DNA from: Mansonella perstans
Taxonomy: Eukaryota; Nematoda; Chromadorea; Rhabditida; Onchocercidae
DNA: 64,000 nt
Direction of reading: 5' to 3'
Assembly (NCBI GenBank): GCA_037074765.1
Contig: JBAMDO010000107.1
Span: 124,001-188,000, forward strand
A program made the translations under genes and the position numbers. Each line of letters opens with the position of its first letter. The stretch's first letter is position 1. This document shows positions 1 through 13,061 of this stretch, piece after piece. Below the pieces are notes generated by a model that had not been told where the DNA came from, did not search any database, and saw nothing but the letters and a program-made list of their open reading frames with translations.

Positions 1-1200
1 CCGTCAGAGGTTACGAATCGCTCCCGAAAACTATGGAGTCATAAGAGACATTCTAATCAAGAAATTCGGAAAATCGTCTACCATCAAGTTCCTCTACAAG
101 GAACTAGAGTCCATCAAGAGGAGTAAAAGAGATTGGAAGACCACAGTTGAAACCATAGAAAGGGTGCTTCGACAGCTGGAAACCCTAGGTGAGAATCTAG
201 AGCATTCTTCCATTGAAAACATCATCGAGACAAGACTGCCGGATTGGATTATAGATAAGGTATACCAACAAAAGGAGGAACAGCAGGTATGGTCGACTGC
301 TGAACTCCGATCATTCCTAAGAAAATTGGTCGAAGAAGCAGAAAAAAAGACCATCGCAAAGGTTACGATTCACATCAACGCACCTTTTAAACTCATAAAT
401 GGGACTCGTTTTAGCAAATGGCTAAAATTATTACGAACAACTGTACGAGTTCTCAAGTTTATTAAACTTACGACGAAAGGAAAATTCGAATGGTTACAAA
501 CATTATCAACTGAAAAAAGAAAGATTCAGAAGCGAAGATTACCGCTTGGCAAAGTGGATATTAATCAAACAAGCACAAGCCGAAGAAATCACCGAAGAAG
601 AAAGGGAAAAATGGAATTTGTATAGCGATGATTAGAATTTGTGGAGATCCTTGAGTCGATTGGAGAACTCAAAATTAGAAAATGGCAGCAAACGCCCAAT
701 CTTCCAAGACATAATCCAATAACCGAGCTCCTCATACAATAACATCACGAAGACTCACTCCATGCTGGAATTGCCCATACAATAGCAGAAAAGCGACGTA
801 ACTTTCTGGTACCTAAAGGCAGAAGTGAAGTCAAACGAGTCCTAAATAAGTGTAGGGCTTGCAAACGATGGACTATCAACCTTCCGGACATGCCCAACCT
901 CCCAGAAAATCAAGTCACTCGATTTAGAACCTTTGCACATGTAGGTCTAGACTACTTGGGTCCCCTATCTGTCAAAAATGATAGTGGGATTGACCAAAAG
1001 ATGGGTAGCTCTATTCACGTGTTTCACAACCAGAGTGGTGCATTTGGAATTAGCAGACAACCCATCCGCTGAATGTTTTCTGCACATCTTTAGAAGAAAA
1101 CTTTCCCGACAATTAGACCAGAAAATAAGTCTTCATATATCAGATAAACATGATGCAAACGCCATTTCGCATAAATTTATTACGGACTTCATTTGTTATC
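1..1200 (+). mobile_element. decayed BEL/Pao LTR retrotransposon fragment
   Basis: The first reading frame (2-625) is open from the window edge and resembles the gag-like region (DUF1759 type) of nematode BEL/Pao elements, including a segment around 140-200 reading TVETIERVLRQLETLGE. About 110 bases later a second frame (about 740-1072) carries an integrase H2C2 zinc-binding module (two His in HHEDSLH, then CRAC) followed by the start of the integrase core (FAHVGLDYLGP). A frame change near 980-1000 moves the core into another frame (ALFTCFTTRVVHLEL), which then degrades. Protease, reverse transcriptase and RNase H are missing between the two parts, so this is an internally deleted, frame-shifted relic, cut by the left window edge. 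No LTR is visible inside the window. It abuts the 3' end of the TELO2 gene on the other strand. Confidence 0.8.
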
Positions 1201-1248
1201 AACAAAGAAAGAAAGACCTAATCAATTTCCCGGGTTTTAACCGATCAG

Positions 1249-4200
1249 TTAGTCATCTATACAAACAACTCCAGCGATGGTTTTTGCAGTCATTTGTGCG
1301 ATCTGTCTGCATTCTATCGACGGATCAGCTTCGGCTAGCTTCGTAGCATATTCTAACCAGTCGACTAATTCCTCTAAAAGAAGCACAGTCTTATTAAAAA
1401 ATAAAGACAAAACTTGATAGATTGTGAAACTTCAATCAAAACTCTGAATTCTTTCGGAATGAAGTCATTTCAGTATTCAACACACTTGCTTAAACGAATC
1501 AACAAGCAGTTATACTGGATAAATAAAAAAAGATTACTGCACTTTTATTAGAACCATAAGCTCAGGCAGAATGAAATTTGTAACACTGTAGCAACAATCC
1601 CATTCATTAGAAATCATAGACTGCATTATGAAACTCAAGAATATTATTTACCTGAATAGAAATGCAATAGTATCTCTTTCGATAAGGACACACAAACAGA
1701 GGCATAACAATAAAGTACCGCTTGTCTCACCGCGAAATTGATATTATGTCGCAGCGGAATAAGCAAATAAGCCAAAGTCCTACAATAGAAAAAGATATTC
1801 TAATTTAATAAAAAAAATATAATTATATGCAGTGTACCCGGCACAGATAACTGAGACGAAGATCTCGACAAATTACTACCAAACATTAAGCTATTATGTC
1901 TGATCCGAAAAAAGAAATTTGAACTTTGGACCATTTAGAGTATAATCCATCATAACTCGAACTCAAACTAATAATCTTAAAACTGTCTAAAGTTTTTAAT
2001 CAAATAAACATACCTAACCATTTTAACTGTACACGGAGAATTACCAGAACACCTAAGCAAATGACCCATACAGAACAGAATCCTGCTTAGTAATTCCGAA
2101 TCTCTTCCCTGAAATAAGAAATCTACTTTACATATTAAAAAATTAAGCTCCGGTGACATTAATTTACTCTTACGAATAATTGCATGTTTAAATTATGTTA
2201 GCAAGAATCAAAAGTAATTCTGCAAACCTCTCAATAAAAGACTAACAATGAGATCAAGATGTTCACGATGCTGGTCGATTGCAGCCAATGGATAGAAGAA
2301 AGCATTTGCAATTGGTGTAAATCTGTTTTCCTTTAACGATGTAACTTGTGGTGTAACGAACCGTTTTGTTTTGGAGATCAGTTTTCCATCTTTCAGAACT
2401 TCTTTATCTAAATAATCAGCAATATTCTACGAAAAAAAATTTGTTATAGAAATACTATACAGCAGAGTGTAGCTTAATTAGAGAACATGTCCTTCAATAT
2501 TACCCTGGTTCTTTATAATTTTGGCGTCAATATTATCAACAAATTGCGTTGAAGATGAATATTCCGATGCCGCATCGGATAAGGCCTTTAAAATCATATA
2601 CCTATTCATCACTGAACATCTGAAAATGAAGTGAGTAAAGAAAAAATATAAAAGATTTCACAAACAGTTGTTTCTAGAAACTTTTCAAGAATCTGATTGA
2701 ATATATCGTGCAACAAATAAACTCAAACGAACTTTCTTGAAAACATAATATCAACAGCAACGTTACCCAGATATGGACTTGTGACCAAACACGATTCAAT
2801 AAGCTGCAGTCGTTTCTCCTGCAAATACTAATGAACAAATTTATAAATATAGAGTGGCGAGATTTAGGAGCAATAATTCTTTGCAGAAACCTTCTTATTT
2901 GTAATAAAAATTCAATTCAATTTCAAAATTCGTTCTTTGAAATTATATGTGTTGGCGTATGTCACATAAAGCTCATACGAATTAAATATCGTTTATAATG
3001 TTTATAACTATGAAAAACAAGTGGTCTTTTTTTGTAAGAAAATTTTTTGGGCTCTTGAATGGAAATAGGAATCATTAGGGCTACCCCAGAACGCAAAAGT
3101 GAGGTTATTTTCGTTTTTGAATAATTGATATACAGAACAAACAACATAATGTACTAACTAGTATAAATACCTGGAAACGTTCAATTTTGAACCGATCGCT
3201 AAGATCGATAAGTCGGCACAGTAATTCTTCCGCAGACTGTTCATAACCAACAGCTCGACGTCTGAAATCAACCAAAATACTACTGCTACTATGAATATTT
3301 GATATATCAGTCAAATCAGACTATAAAGTGAAGTTAGAAAATTGATTAATTCATAAACAATACCAGCGCCAAGACACTTCACAATGACACGAAAAATGCT
3401 ACCACGGCAAATGTTGGATTTAGGAAGTGACTCATTTCGAGCTATTGCTCATCACTGTTCATTGTTCCCTCTTCTTGTTGGGGAATGGCTTACAGATCAT
3501 AAACATGCCTGTTTAAAAACAAAATCAAAGATTACGTCACCTAATCATCGGTTTTAGCGCGTTGAATGCAATCTCAAATTTGGCATAGTCATTTTGTTCA
3601 TTCAGTGCCTCAATGCAATCCTTAATATAGTACGGCACCTCCACATTGCGATAATCTTCATCATTTTCTTCCTGAAAAAGTAATTGCAAACAATTTTGAG
3701 CTTTAGATGGCTTGAACAAACAAAGCTCACTGAAAACGCCAATAAAAGAACATTCCGTTTTCTACCAAAAGCAGCACAAAAATTTCAAACTTGAAGAATT
3801 ACTTCATTAAAACTCTGCACTATTCATTACGCAAACCTTATCGAAGACCAATTCTTCTTCAGGGATTTCATATTTAGGGAAGTCATCATCATCATCATCA
3901 CTATCCACTTTGTCTACAGCATTCCCCACATCCTGTATTTCTAGTTGTATCACTTCTTTTTCTTCACAATCGTTTTCGTTTTTAGCAGTTTTCATATTAG
4001 CATCATACTTATCGTCCACAATCTTCTTCAAGTCTACCACGATCTCATCCGTTTCAGGAGGAAATTCAAATTTCAGCTCACCCAATGAAAACCAGTCCGT
4101 AAGCGTTTCTGAAGAAATATTCTAAAAATATAACATTAATCTCTTCTTCATCATTCCATTTTTCCTAATACTTATTCCCAGTTGTAATATACTATTTCTG

Positions 4201-7200
4201 CAGAAAAAAAACCTTCCGCTGGTATCTAAATGTACCTAAAATTCAAAAAAATGTGATAGAAGAAAAAATAAAAACAAGCACAATAGACGAACCAGCTACA
4301 AACATCCCTCTTAGCCTACGTCGAATATCTGAGCACTTGAGACGGATGCTGACACCAGCAGCCATCTTAGTAACAACTTCGGATGAAATAGAACGACGTA
4401 TTTGTTCACTGAAACATTTCCATTTTTACATGAATTCCAGCGATCATAGGAAAACAGCGACTTCACTTCTAAGAATTATTTTTTTGTGCGTAAGAATTAT
4501 AATACAATGCAAGACACACATTACATGTCCCATGAACGTTAAGAATTGTAACAAAAACTTCAAATTCGCGGCATTCTAAACCGTTACTTAAAAAGAAATC
4601 GGGAATTTAATAAAAGTATTTGTCTTGGCTAAATTTCAAGTAACAACATGCTCAAAATCCACCACTGTTCCTAAGCGGTTCCGAAAAAAATGAAACTTAC
4701 TTTGCGTATTTAACGAAATTGAGAAGTACGATATCAATATAATCCAGCTGTTCATCAGAAGAATGATTGACATGAATGCTACTCGCCCAGACATTCAATA
4801 CACTACAAACAGTATCCCGATGCAACGTACTCCATGATTCACTATCTATTATGGACAGTTGAATGATAACTGGATATGAACTTAACTGTCAAGATGAAAA
4901 AAGAATGAAAATAAAAATTAAAAAAAAGGATGAGTAGAAACAAAATTACTTTATGATTTAAAAATGAGTGAAGTGAAAAATTCCGACCTACGTTTTCCAG
5001 GCAAATTCAGAAAAAAATGACCCGTAAAATTTGTGCAAAAAAATCTACCGATTTTACGCAAAATTTTGGTTTTGCCAAAGGCTGATCAAGTTATGAAAAT
5101 AAATTTGTATTGAAACATGGAAAGAGCATATATTACAATTTCTAGTGAAATTCAGCAACGATCCTGACCTATATATTACATAAAAAAAGCTGTAGACAGA
5201 AAAAAATTAACATAAGCAACTGTTACCACAAGACTTATTATTGCCGATTTGCAAACAAACAGCCAATTTTTCAGGAACTTGCTCTGTCGAAGGAAAGATT
5301 TTGACAAAAAGCGCTTTTTCAAAAAAAACCCGCCGCACTATCCGGTTATTGCATATTTCATTACCAAACAGTTTCTGCAATATGCATAATATAGAGCATA
5401 ATTTTACTAAGAGAGGCCATGTCTTGGGTGTCAATAGAACCGTTCTGAAAATAATTAAGGATGAATGAAAAAGTTTACTTCATCCCATTTTACCTAAACT
5501 GAAGTTATCACCTTGTCATATATTTCTGCAAAAGACTCTTAAATATCCCTATCACTTGATTATTTTTAGAATAGTTCTGAAGTGTACCTGGAGCATTTCG
5601 CCATCTTTTGCTGCAAGTAAAGTAAGTAAGACTAGACTTTCTGATTTAGCTATACTGTTTGAAGTATCTGTAAGCAGTCTTGCAGTAATGCAGCTCCAAA
5701 CTGTATCATCTACTTGTGAACCCAACCAAGTTATTAGCGTCCGATACGTCTAAAATAAAAATTAGTGGAAATGATGAGTAAGTAGTTATAATTTATGTTT
5801 GCAAATCAATAGTCTGTTTCAAAAAAATTTTCTATTCATTATAATCGAAAAAATAAAAAGCTCAGTTATGGTGCAAAATCTATAAGATAAGGAAAACTAA
5901 CAATAACATCGCTACGGCTCAACTCATAAGTGACTCCCCCGAGAAATTCGATATTTACATTCTTCGTATTTCGGAATCTCTCTACTGCATTCATAAGGGC
6001 AGCTTTAAGTGAATTTAACAAATAAATCCAGTGATTGTTTAAATAAGCCTTCAGAAGTGCGTCATCTGACTTGACCTTAATTAAAATATTTTCACTCTTG
6101 GAATACAGCAATAAATTTTAAGATATATTTTAAGATAAGGGTTCAACAGACAAGATAAACATTTTCCGCAATCATAAAAAATTTTATGTATATTCACGGA
6201 ATTGAAGTGTCATACAAAATCGCAGTTCAGCGATATCATTTTTCATTCATTTTGTGCCTCCTGTAAATTTCTTCCGTGAACACTCAAAAAAACCGAAAAT
6301 GAAAAATTAAAACTGACCGAACTTGAAGAATGTGAATTCCCGAATACATTGTGCAACAAACTAGTAGTCTGGCCTAAAAGCCTGCATAATTCCTCCTGTT
6401 TAGCATTCCAGTCCACTGAAATTGCAAAAAACTGCACAATGTTTATAAATAATTTTGCGAATTATAATAAGTGGAAGATGACTAGTGCTTAATAAATTTT
6501 TTTTTTTAAAAATTAAAACTTTCATTTACCAAGAGACCAAATACGCTAGATACTTTGCTTCTACAATGTTTAAATAGATGAATTAATGAACTGCAGGAGA
6601 AAACTATATTATTTAAATAACTACTAACCATCATTCGGATCTTTCTCAATGCTCTCCATAAGTAATGTTTGCAGACATGTTTTCTCCAGATCATTTAAAA
6701 GAATTATTATGTGTTGCAAGCGGAATATCTGAGAGCTCTCACAAGAATGCAAAGCATTGATCAATACCAGGAAAGCATCATCTGCTGGAGCTGAATGGAA
6801 AAGTGCTGTAAACAGCTCTTGGAATTCATTTGTTGTCAAGAGGCCTGAAATTTCAATTTTAATTTTGCCTTTTTAATGATTTAAAAAGTCACCAGAAGAA
6901 AACGATGAAATAATCAATAATAACCGAGCAGGCATTATAATAACATTCGTAGGCAAATAAATTGCAACTTTAGCTATTATATCTTTTTGAATACAATTCT
7001 AATCAAACAATTATTTGAACGAAATTTAACAATTATAATTTTAACAAGTTTAAAATTTAACAATTGATAACAAAACAATTATTTGAATAAAATGGTTTGA
7101 TCTCATATATTCAACAATTTTTCAGTCTTATTTTCTATTTTACTACATCTTATCGATATTCACTATTTCTAAATCTGTTTGCGTAACTTTTTAAAATCAA

Positions 7201-7595
7201 TTAAATGTCCCAAAAAAAAAAAGTAACAAAATAATAGAAAATAATTACCAATTACAGAAGGATGAAAAATGTTAATTGATTGATTGAGTATACGATATTT
7301 TACAAATGATGATCTTTCCGGTGATGACACACACTGAAATTACATTTGAAAAGGAAGAAGTTCAGAAATTTCATTTTTAATTATTTCAAGAAAAGCCAAA
7401 AACATGTAAAGTCTAAAAGAACTATCATGCGTGCAACCAATCAATTTCAAATTCAGGTTAGGTTTCATTAATATTTCTTTTCAGGCTTAATAAATAGAAA
7501 AAGAAAGCATTTACCTGTTGAGCATTTTGAAGCGCAGTAAGCAATTCCGTTCTGTTTTTAGCATTGCCCAAAGCATCTATTACTTCATCACACAT
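1249..7595 (-). CDS. TELO2: TELO2/CLK-2 (Tel2) homologue, 20 exons
   Basis: TEL2 works with TTI1 and TTI2 in the TTT complex, which helps Hsp90 mature PIKK kinases (ATM, ATR, mTOR, SMG1); the C. elegans counterpart is clk-2/rad-5. Exons (minus strand): 7515-7595, 7249-7333, 6629-6844, 6318-6415, 5902-6096, 5588-5749, 5365-5444, 5227-5281, 4701-4885, 4300-4408, 3837-4121, 3541-3671, 3494-3508, 3171-3288, 2733-2818, 2504-2619, 2247-2407, 2014-2108, 1652-1779, 1249-1373. All phases agree and the sum gives 841 aa (human about 837). Recognisable family segments are an acidic linker with DSDDDDDDFPKYEIP, PYYIKDCIEALNE, NRFTPIANAFFYPL, DLIGRDSELLSRILFCMGHL, and the C-terminal EADPSIECRQIAQ. The start is the first in-frame ATG of an exon that splices cleanly. 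Least certain are the short exons 8 and 13. The last exon overlaps degraded retroelement sequence on the other strand. Confidence 0.9.
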
Positions 7596-8022
7596 TTCTT
7601 AAATTACATTGTAATTTTATATATTTGAAAGAAATGCTTCCCTTTTTTGGCCAACTTTTTATAATTATTTCACTCATTCTATTCAATCAATAATTTGCTC
7701 CAAATTCTCTATTTCATTTCTCACAGACTGATACATATCCTTCTCTTTAACTCTTATCAATAACCCTTACTGATAACAACTAATCAACCAACTAATCTTC
7801 CACATTATTCAAATTCAATGGATTGTGCCGTAAAGTACATCTCGGCCTGCCATTCAGATTTTCCATTTGGATTGTTAGTGCAGGGTCAAATAAGAAATGT
7901 TCAGGATGGGATTTTAAGTCGAACAGGCCTAGATGGATAAATTGATTGTTAGCATATCAAATCATTTAAGCTAATTGGATTTCCGTTCGATTCGAACGTG
8001 ACATTCATTTCAGGTCAGAATA
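7596..8022. promoter_or_regulatory. divergent intergenic (shared promoter) TELO2 / SDAD1
   Basis: These 427 bases separate the start codons of two head-to-head housekeeping genes, so both promoters must lie here or overlap the first exons. No TATA box or other motif stands out. At the right end, ATTTCAG followed within about 10 bases by ATG looks like a trans-splice acceptor for SDAD1. Confidence 0.5.
8007..8013 (+). promoter_or_regulatory. putative trans-splice acceptor before SDAD1
   Basis: The sequence ATTTCAG lies 9 bases before the SDAD1 ATG with no upstream coding exon. This matches the nematode spliced-leader acceptor pattern. A second AG five bases downstream is an alternative. RNA evidence is not available here. 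Confidence 0.45.
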
Positions 8023-11000
8023 ATGGCTTCTCATTTGGAAACAAACCTTGGATTATTACAAGAATTGGTATGCCTTTTCTTTAAAGAATTTATTATATAG
8101 CATAAAGCTGATTATAACATTGCTATCTATTATGCTTCAACTGGAAAAAGCATTTCTTTAAATTGTGCATAAAAGTATGAGAAATATATTGATAATCCCT
8201 TTGTATGCCAGTGTTTTTCATATTGATAATTCACAAATGGTACTACCAAAACGTGAGGCTACCTGTCGATATTTTATTTATCCTCCATAGCTGCGTGTAA
8301 TTCTACGTTTAGCTGTAAAATTATAAAGGATAGTGACACGTTACCCAAAAACTGTGAAGAAATATTGTCACATTTGAGAAAACATATCATTAGTGTTATC
8401 ATTATTCTCAGAAGTAACATATAATGATACATTTACTTAAACGACAAATATCCAAGTAACTTTTTTGTTAATTAATAAGTACATGAGATATTCTTGTTAA
8501 TTGATAAGTACAAGAGTAAAGATACAGGTTCTCAATTTCTAAATTTAATTTCTAAATCAATTTTTTTTTTAAATTTGCTCGGATTGTAAAACTCTGATTT
8601 TCAGATAAACAAAGATCCAGAATCGTATAGGGAAGAATTCTTGAGCGAATACAATTTTTATATCAAAACAATACAATTATTGAAATTGCAACCAAGTTTA
8701 AATCATGCGGATCTTCAATCACTAGTAGAACTGATTAATTTTTTGGCATCTACTAGTAACCACTATCCAAGTTAGTCTAGGGAACTTATTTATTTGAAGA
8801 ATTTTTTATAGTTATTTTGTGTTTCTACAAAAAAGCGCTAATATGTTGTATACTTTCGCGAATAAATTCCATTTTTGCAGGAGAGGCTAAGGAGTATGCA
8901 GCTAGTATAATGGAGATTCTGAGCAGTCGAATGACTGGACTTGACCCAGAGGTAATTAATTAACTGATCGTTCAAAAAATTTGAACAAGTTTTTTTTCTT
9001 TTTTTAGTAAAATAAACATGATATGATATGCTAAGTAAGAATTTGTTGAAGTCCAGTCTGAAGAAGCTTTGAAGAAGTTTTCTTGTTATCAAAATTATCC
9101 GCCAAATTTATAAAGATAGACTTCAGATTCGTGTGGCATTTTGTAAAGCTCTTGTTACGCTACGAAATCGCAAAATCGTTGATCCGTTGGCTGTTATGGA
9201 TTTATTTTTCACGCTTGTTCCTTGTGAAGATAAAAATTTGAGGTAATTTCTGTTGTTGGGCCTGAACTGCATTGATTTTTTGTGAGAGTATTACTTTTGA
9301 TTTAGTCTGCATGGTACCCATGTTATGGATAAAACTCGATCCGTTGGAATTAATCATATGCATGCTAGTTAATTGTATTTTCAGCCAGTCAAGATGAATT
9401 CGAAAGTATAGTAAAGAATGGAAAAGAAAATAACTATATTTTATGACTTTCAGGAAATTTATCTGCGGATCAATAAAAGCTTTGTTAAGAAAACTTACAC
9501 AATGTCGGGATCAAAAGACTTTATGGAAAGTTCGAACTTTTTTATTCACGAAATTGAAGGACTCTCGATCCATTGTAGTGCGCACTGCTGAATTGGTGAA
9601 ATTTTGATTATTTCCCGATTTTTATTCAGATATGGAACTTTCAAATTGTTCATACTTAGATTATTTGGTTTTTTATACATTTCAGGTACTTATCGATGGG
9701 TTTCGAAAAGGTTTTTTAAAAGATGCTAAGGCAGCAAACGCTTTGGCAGAGTGCTGTTTCCACAGGATTTCACGTATTCAGGTTTATTAAATCAATTAAA
9801 TGACAGAAACAAAGCCAACTTAATTAATTAAGCCGATAATAAAACGAGATACTTCCTTGGCTGTCATTGTAATCTTTTGCGTAAGACTAGCTTACCCATC
9901 TTAAGATTGTGTACTAAACACTTTCATGAAAATAATTGATCTGCCAAAATGAACGAAGGATAAAAATTGCTGAAACTGTTATTTCGAAATTCATTGAGTT
10001 TCAGCAGTACATTTCTTTTATTTTTAGGTTTCAGCAATAAGATTTTTCCTTGGTTCATTGGAAGACAATAGTTCTGATGACGATGAAAGTGGAAGTGAAG
10101 GAGAAGATCAGAAAACTTTAAAAGAGGTGCATCTCTTAACGAACAAATTGAAAATGTGTTGGATTTCTAAGGACTTAAATGTTACATGTTGATCTTTTTT
10201 ATTCGGAGAAAAATAGAAATTTAGATACCAGTTGTTTTTTTCAGGTTACTGTAGCATACAGAGCTGCAAAAAAAACTCGTAAAAAGAAGGAAAAATTTTT
10301 GAAAGCAAAGAAGGTGTTGAACAGCAGCAAAAAATCCAAAAAGGAGAATGTCGGGAAATTTTGCAATTTATTAGCAATTCGCTATGTTTACGATCCTCAA
10401 ACATTTGTTGAGCGATTGTTTGGTTTATTGGAGAGCAGGAAGAATGAGAAATTCGAAACGCGTCTTCTGTGCATGGCGCTTTGTGCACGAATGATTGGTA
10501 CTCATAAATTACAAGCACTGTCGTTTTATTCCTACATGCATCGTTTTCTTCAACCAAAACAAAGAGAAGTTCGTTCATCATCACTGAAGGGTTTTATAAA
10601 TAAGGGTTGGAATTAAAATAGTTTTGTTGCGACTTACTAAATAATATTGCTTTACTTCGATATGGTCATTTCTAATTTCAGTACTGGAGAAACACTTTAA
10701 ACACATGTTTTTCAGGTCACTAAGATATTGCTTTATGTGGCTCAGGCTTGTCATGAACTTGTACCACCAGATATTGTTGAACAGTTGGTATATGTTATTG
10801 CACAAAACTTTGTTTCTGATCGAAATACACCGGAAGCAGTGACAGTTGGATTAAATACTATACGTGAAATATTCGCGAACTGTCCATTTGCTGCAACGGA
10901 GGATCTGCTTAGAGATTTAACTAATGTATTCGTGTTCTTGTTTGCTTTTTTCAAAATTTTTCTATGTGTGCCCAAAATCAAAGGATCTAACTACCATTAT

Positions 11001-13061
11001 CAATAATAAAATAGATAGATACCGAAGACTTTTGTATTTTAAGTGTAAGAATTTTTATTTCCATATTATACAATGGAGTGATACAGCTGGGGAACAGATT
11101 AGTAAAAGATTTTTTTAAATTTCAAAGAAACAATCGCTACAATAGACGAAATATGAAGCGCTGTTGTTCTAGATAAATTTATTGCTCCTTTACTCCTTGG
11201 TATATCAGCAATTTTTTCAGTACAAGCGCTTTAAAAACAAGAATGTATCCATGGCAGCACGAGGTATCATCACTTTATTTCGTGCTATCAATCCGAAACT
11301 CTTGCATAGAAAGGATCGAGGAAGGTTGGTGTGCTGATATAGTTTTGATTTTTGTTGTGCTGAACTTTGTAATGTCTTGAAACATTTTCAGGCCAACCCA
11401 GAAACTGAAAGATTTGAAAGTAGTTGAATTCGGTGTTGAACATCCTAAAGAATTTGTGGAAGGAGCAGAGTGTTTATCAATGGAAGTCGATACATTTGAC
11501 GCTAACGAGGTGTGTTTCCGCTTATTCTTTATTTTTTTGAGTGAAATTTGATCTTCACTCTGAATTAAGAACTTTTCTATAAAAATTTTAATCCACTATA
11601 AATTCTTTCTAAATCAACCTTTTCTCGTTTCATATGTCATATTAGTTGCATTGATTTCTTTTTCTACTGGTTACGTTCAAATAATTTACAATTATCTGTA
11701 ATATTATTATAAATATAATACATACCATCCAAAATGATAATCAAATACAGAATGGTGAAAGCGACGACACTGATTTTGATTCTGATTTTGACACTGAATT
11801 TGATGAAAAGGATTCATTGGACTCAGATGGAAATATGGATTCATGCGACAATCACATATCTATAAATAATGTTTGCGCAGATAATGAGAGATCTCTGAGC
11901 AAGAAACTTTGTGAAGCGGTACTTAATTTCTGGTTTTCGTGTATATCCGTCAACAACGTGATTTTGCAACAACATTTTTACAATTTTCTTGTAATAGTTC
12001 AATGGAATCAATCGGAAAAAAAGAAAGAAAAGGAAGAAAACGAAAATCTTTCTTAAGCTTTAACTTTTGTGTTTCACTATCCAAAGTTTTTTCTTTTTCG
12101 TTGAAGTTATCTTTTATGTTTCACTCCCAAGAAAGTTTGGTTTGGTTTTTTTCTCGAATTATGTAATCATATGACTAATTATTAAGTTAAATTGATCATT
12201 GCAGAATGTTCAGAAGACCGCATCTTCTGAGACAAAAGAAAAAGCAAGGCAAGTATGTGAAGCTCGAATCTTAAGTCAAAACGATTTCCGCAAAATCAAT
12301 GCTTTCCGTTTGAAACAAGAAATGGGATATGGTGAGAAACGAAGAAATGATGAAGTGAAATTGGAAGAAGAACTGGGAGAAATCATCACCAGGTAATTTA
12401 TTATTAATTATTTAGAGTTTCAATAGATGAAATGCTAAGAATTTCGATATTTTGTGAAAATCCTTATTATTTTTATAACGTTAAGGGGAAAAGAAAGAGT
12501 AGAATTTGGCACTAAAAATTTACTTATAAGATTTTTTTACTAAACGGTCGTATTTCAATAGCTAAATTTGTGCCTTCACACATTTTTTGGGATTCCTTCG
12601 AATATCAGGATGAAAAATACATTATGCAGGCATAATGAAGAAAATGGTTTGACGCGGCTTAAAGACATTGAGAAATTCCACAAAAAACTGAGAAAAGAAA
12701 CGAAGGAGGAACGAATGGAAGCAGTAAAGAAGGGTCGAGAGGGGCGTCAGCAATTTGGAAAGCCTAAAAAGATGGTAATGCTTTTGGTAACCTTTTTGAT
12801 ATTGAATTTAACCCCGAATAAAATTAATGACTAAAGTTATTTGATTTAAAGTGCAAGTTTCTATGAATATTTGCATTCTAAAAATTATTACTTGAATTTT
12901 AGGGAGCACACGTTGGACGTACGAACAGGGAACTGATGAAACGGAAGAATTTCCAAATGGTACGGCATAAACTGAGAGGAAAGAATCGTAAGAGAAGTTT
13001 TAAAGAACGTCAAGAAAGTTTGCGGAAATACCTTTTGCGTCAGTCCGGTCGGAAAGTCTGA
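8023..13061 (+). CDS. SDAD1: SDA1 domain-containing protein 1 homologue (60S ribosome biogenesis)
   Basis: SDA1 family proteins act in the nucleus in assembly and export of the 60S ribosomal subunit. Fifteen exons: 8023-8067, 8605-8770, 8881-8951, 9127-9242, 9454-9595, 9686-9781, 10028-10126, 10245-10568, 10716-10925, 11221-11324, 11392-11509, 11751-11918, 12205-12392, 12609-12774, 12903-13061. They sum to 723 aa in frame (human about 687). Family landmarks in order: [16 protein letters not shown] near the N-terminus, [17 protein letters not shown], a Lys-rich run after a short acidic patch (exons 7-8), the SDA1 core with [20 protein letters not shown] and [12 protein letters not shown], a Ser/Asp-rich acidic stretch in exon 12, and a very basic C-terminus ([26 protein letters not shown]) typical of nucleolar factors. 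The start follows a trans-splice-like acceptor. Confidence 0.93.

Noticed and set aside
1250..1346. Plus-strand continuation of the integrase frame
   Set aside because: The opposite strand here encodes the conserved C-terminal exon of TELO2 (EADPSIECRQIAQ), in phase with the rest of the gene. The plus-strand reading is a shadow.
5207..5434. Apparent frameshift in TELO2 (long minus-strand frame running on past exon 7)
   Set aside because: Splitting it with a GTAATG donor at 5364 and an AG acceptor at 5282 gives two exons whose phases match both neighbours, so no frameshift is needed.
10246..10805. Minus-strand frames opposite SDAD1 exons 8-9
   Set aside because: They are antisense shadows of conserved exons and show no family resemblance.
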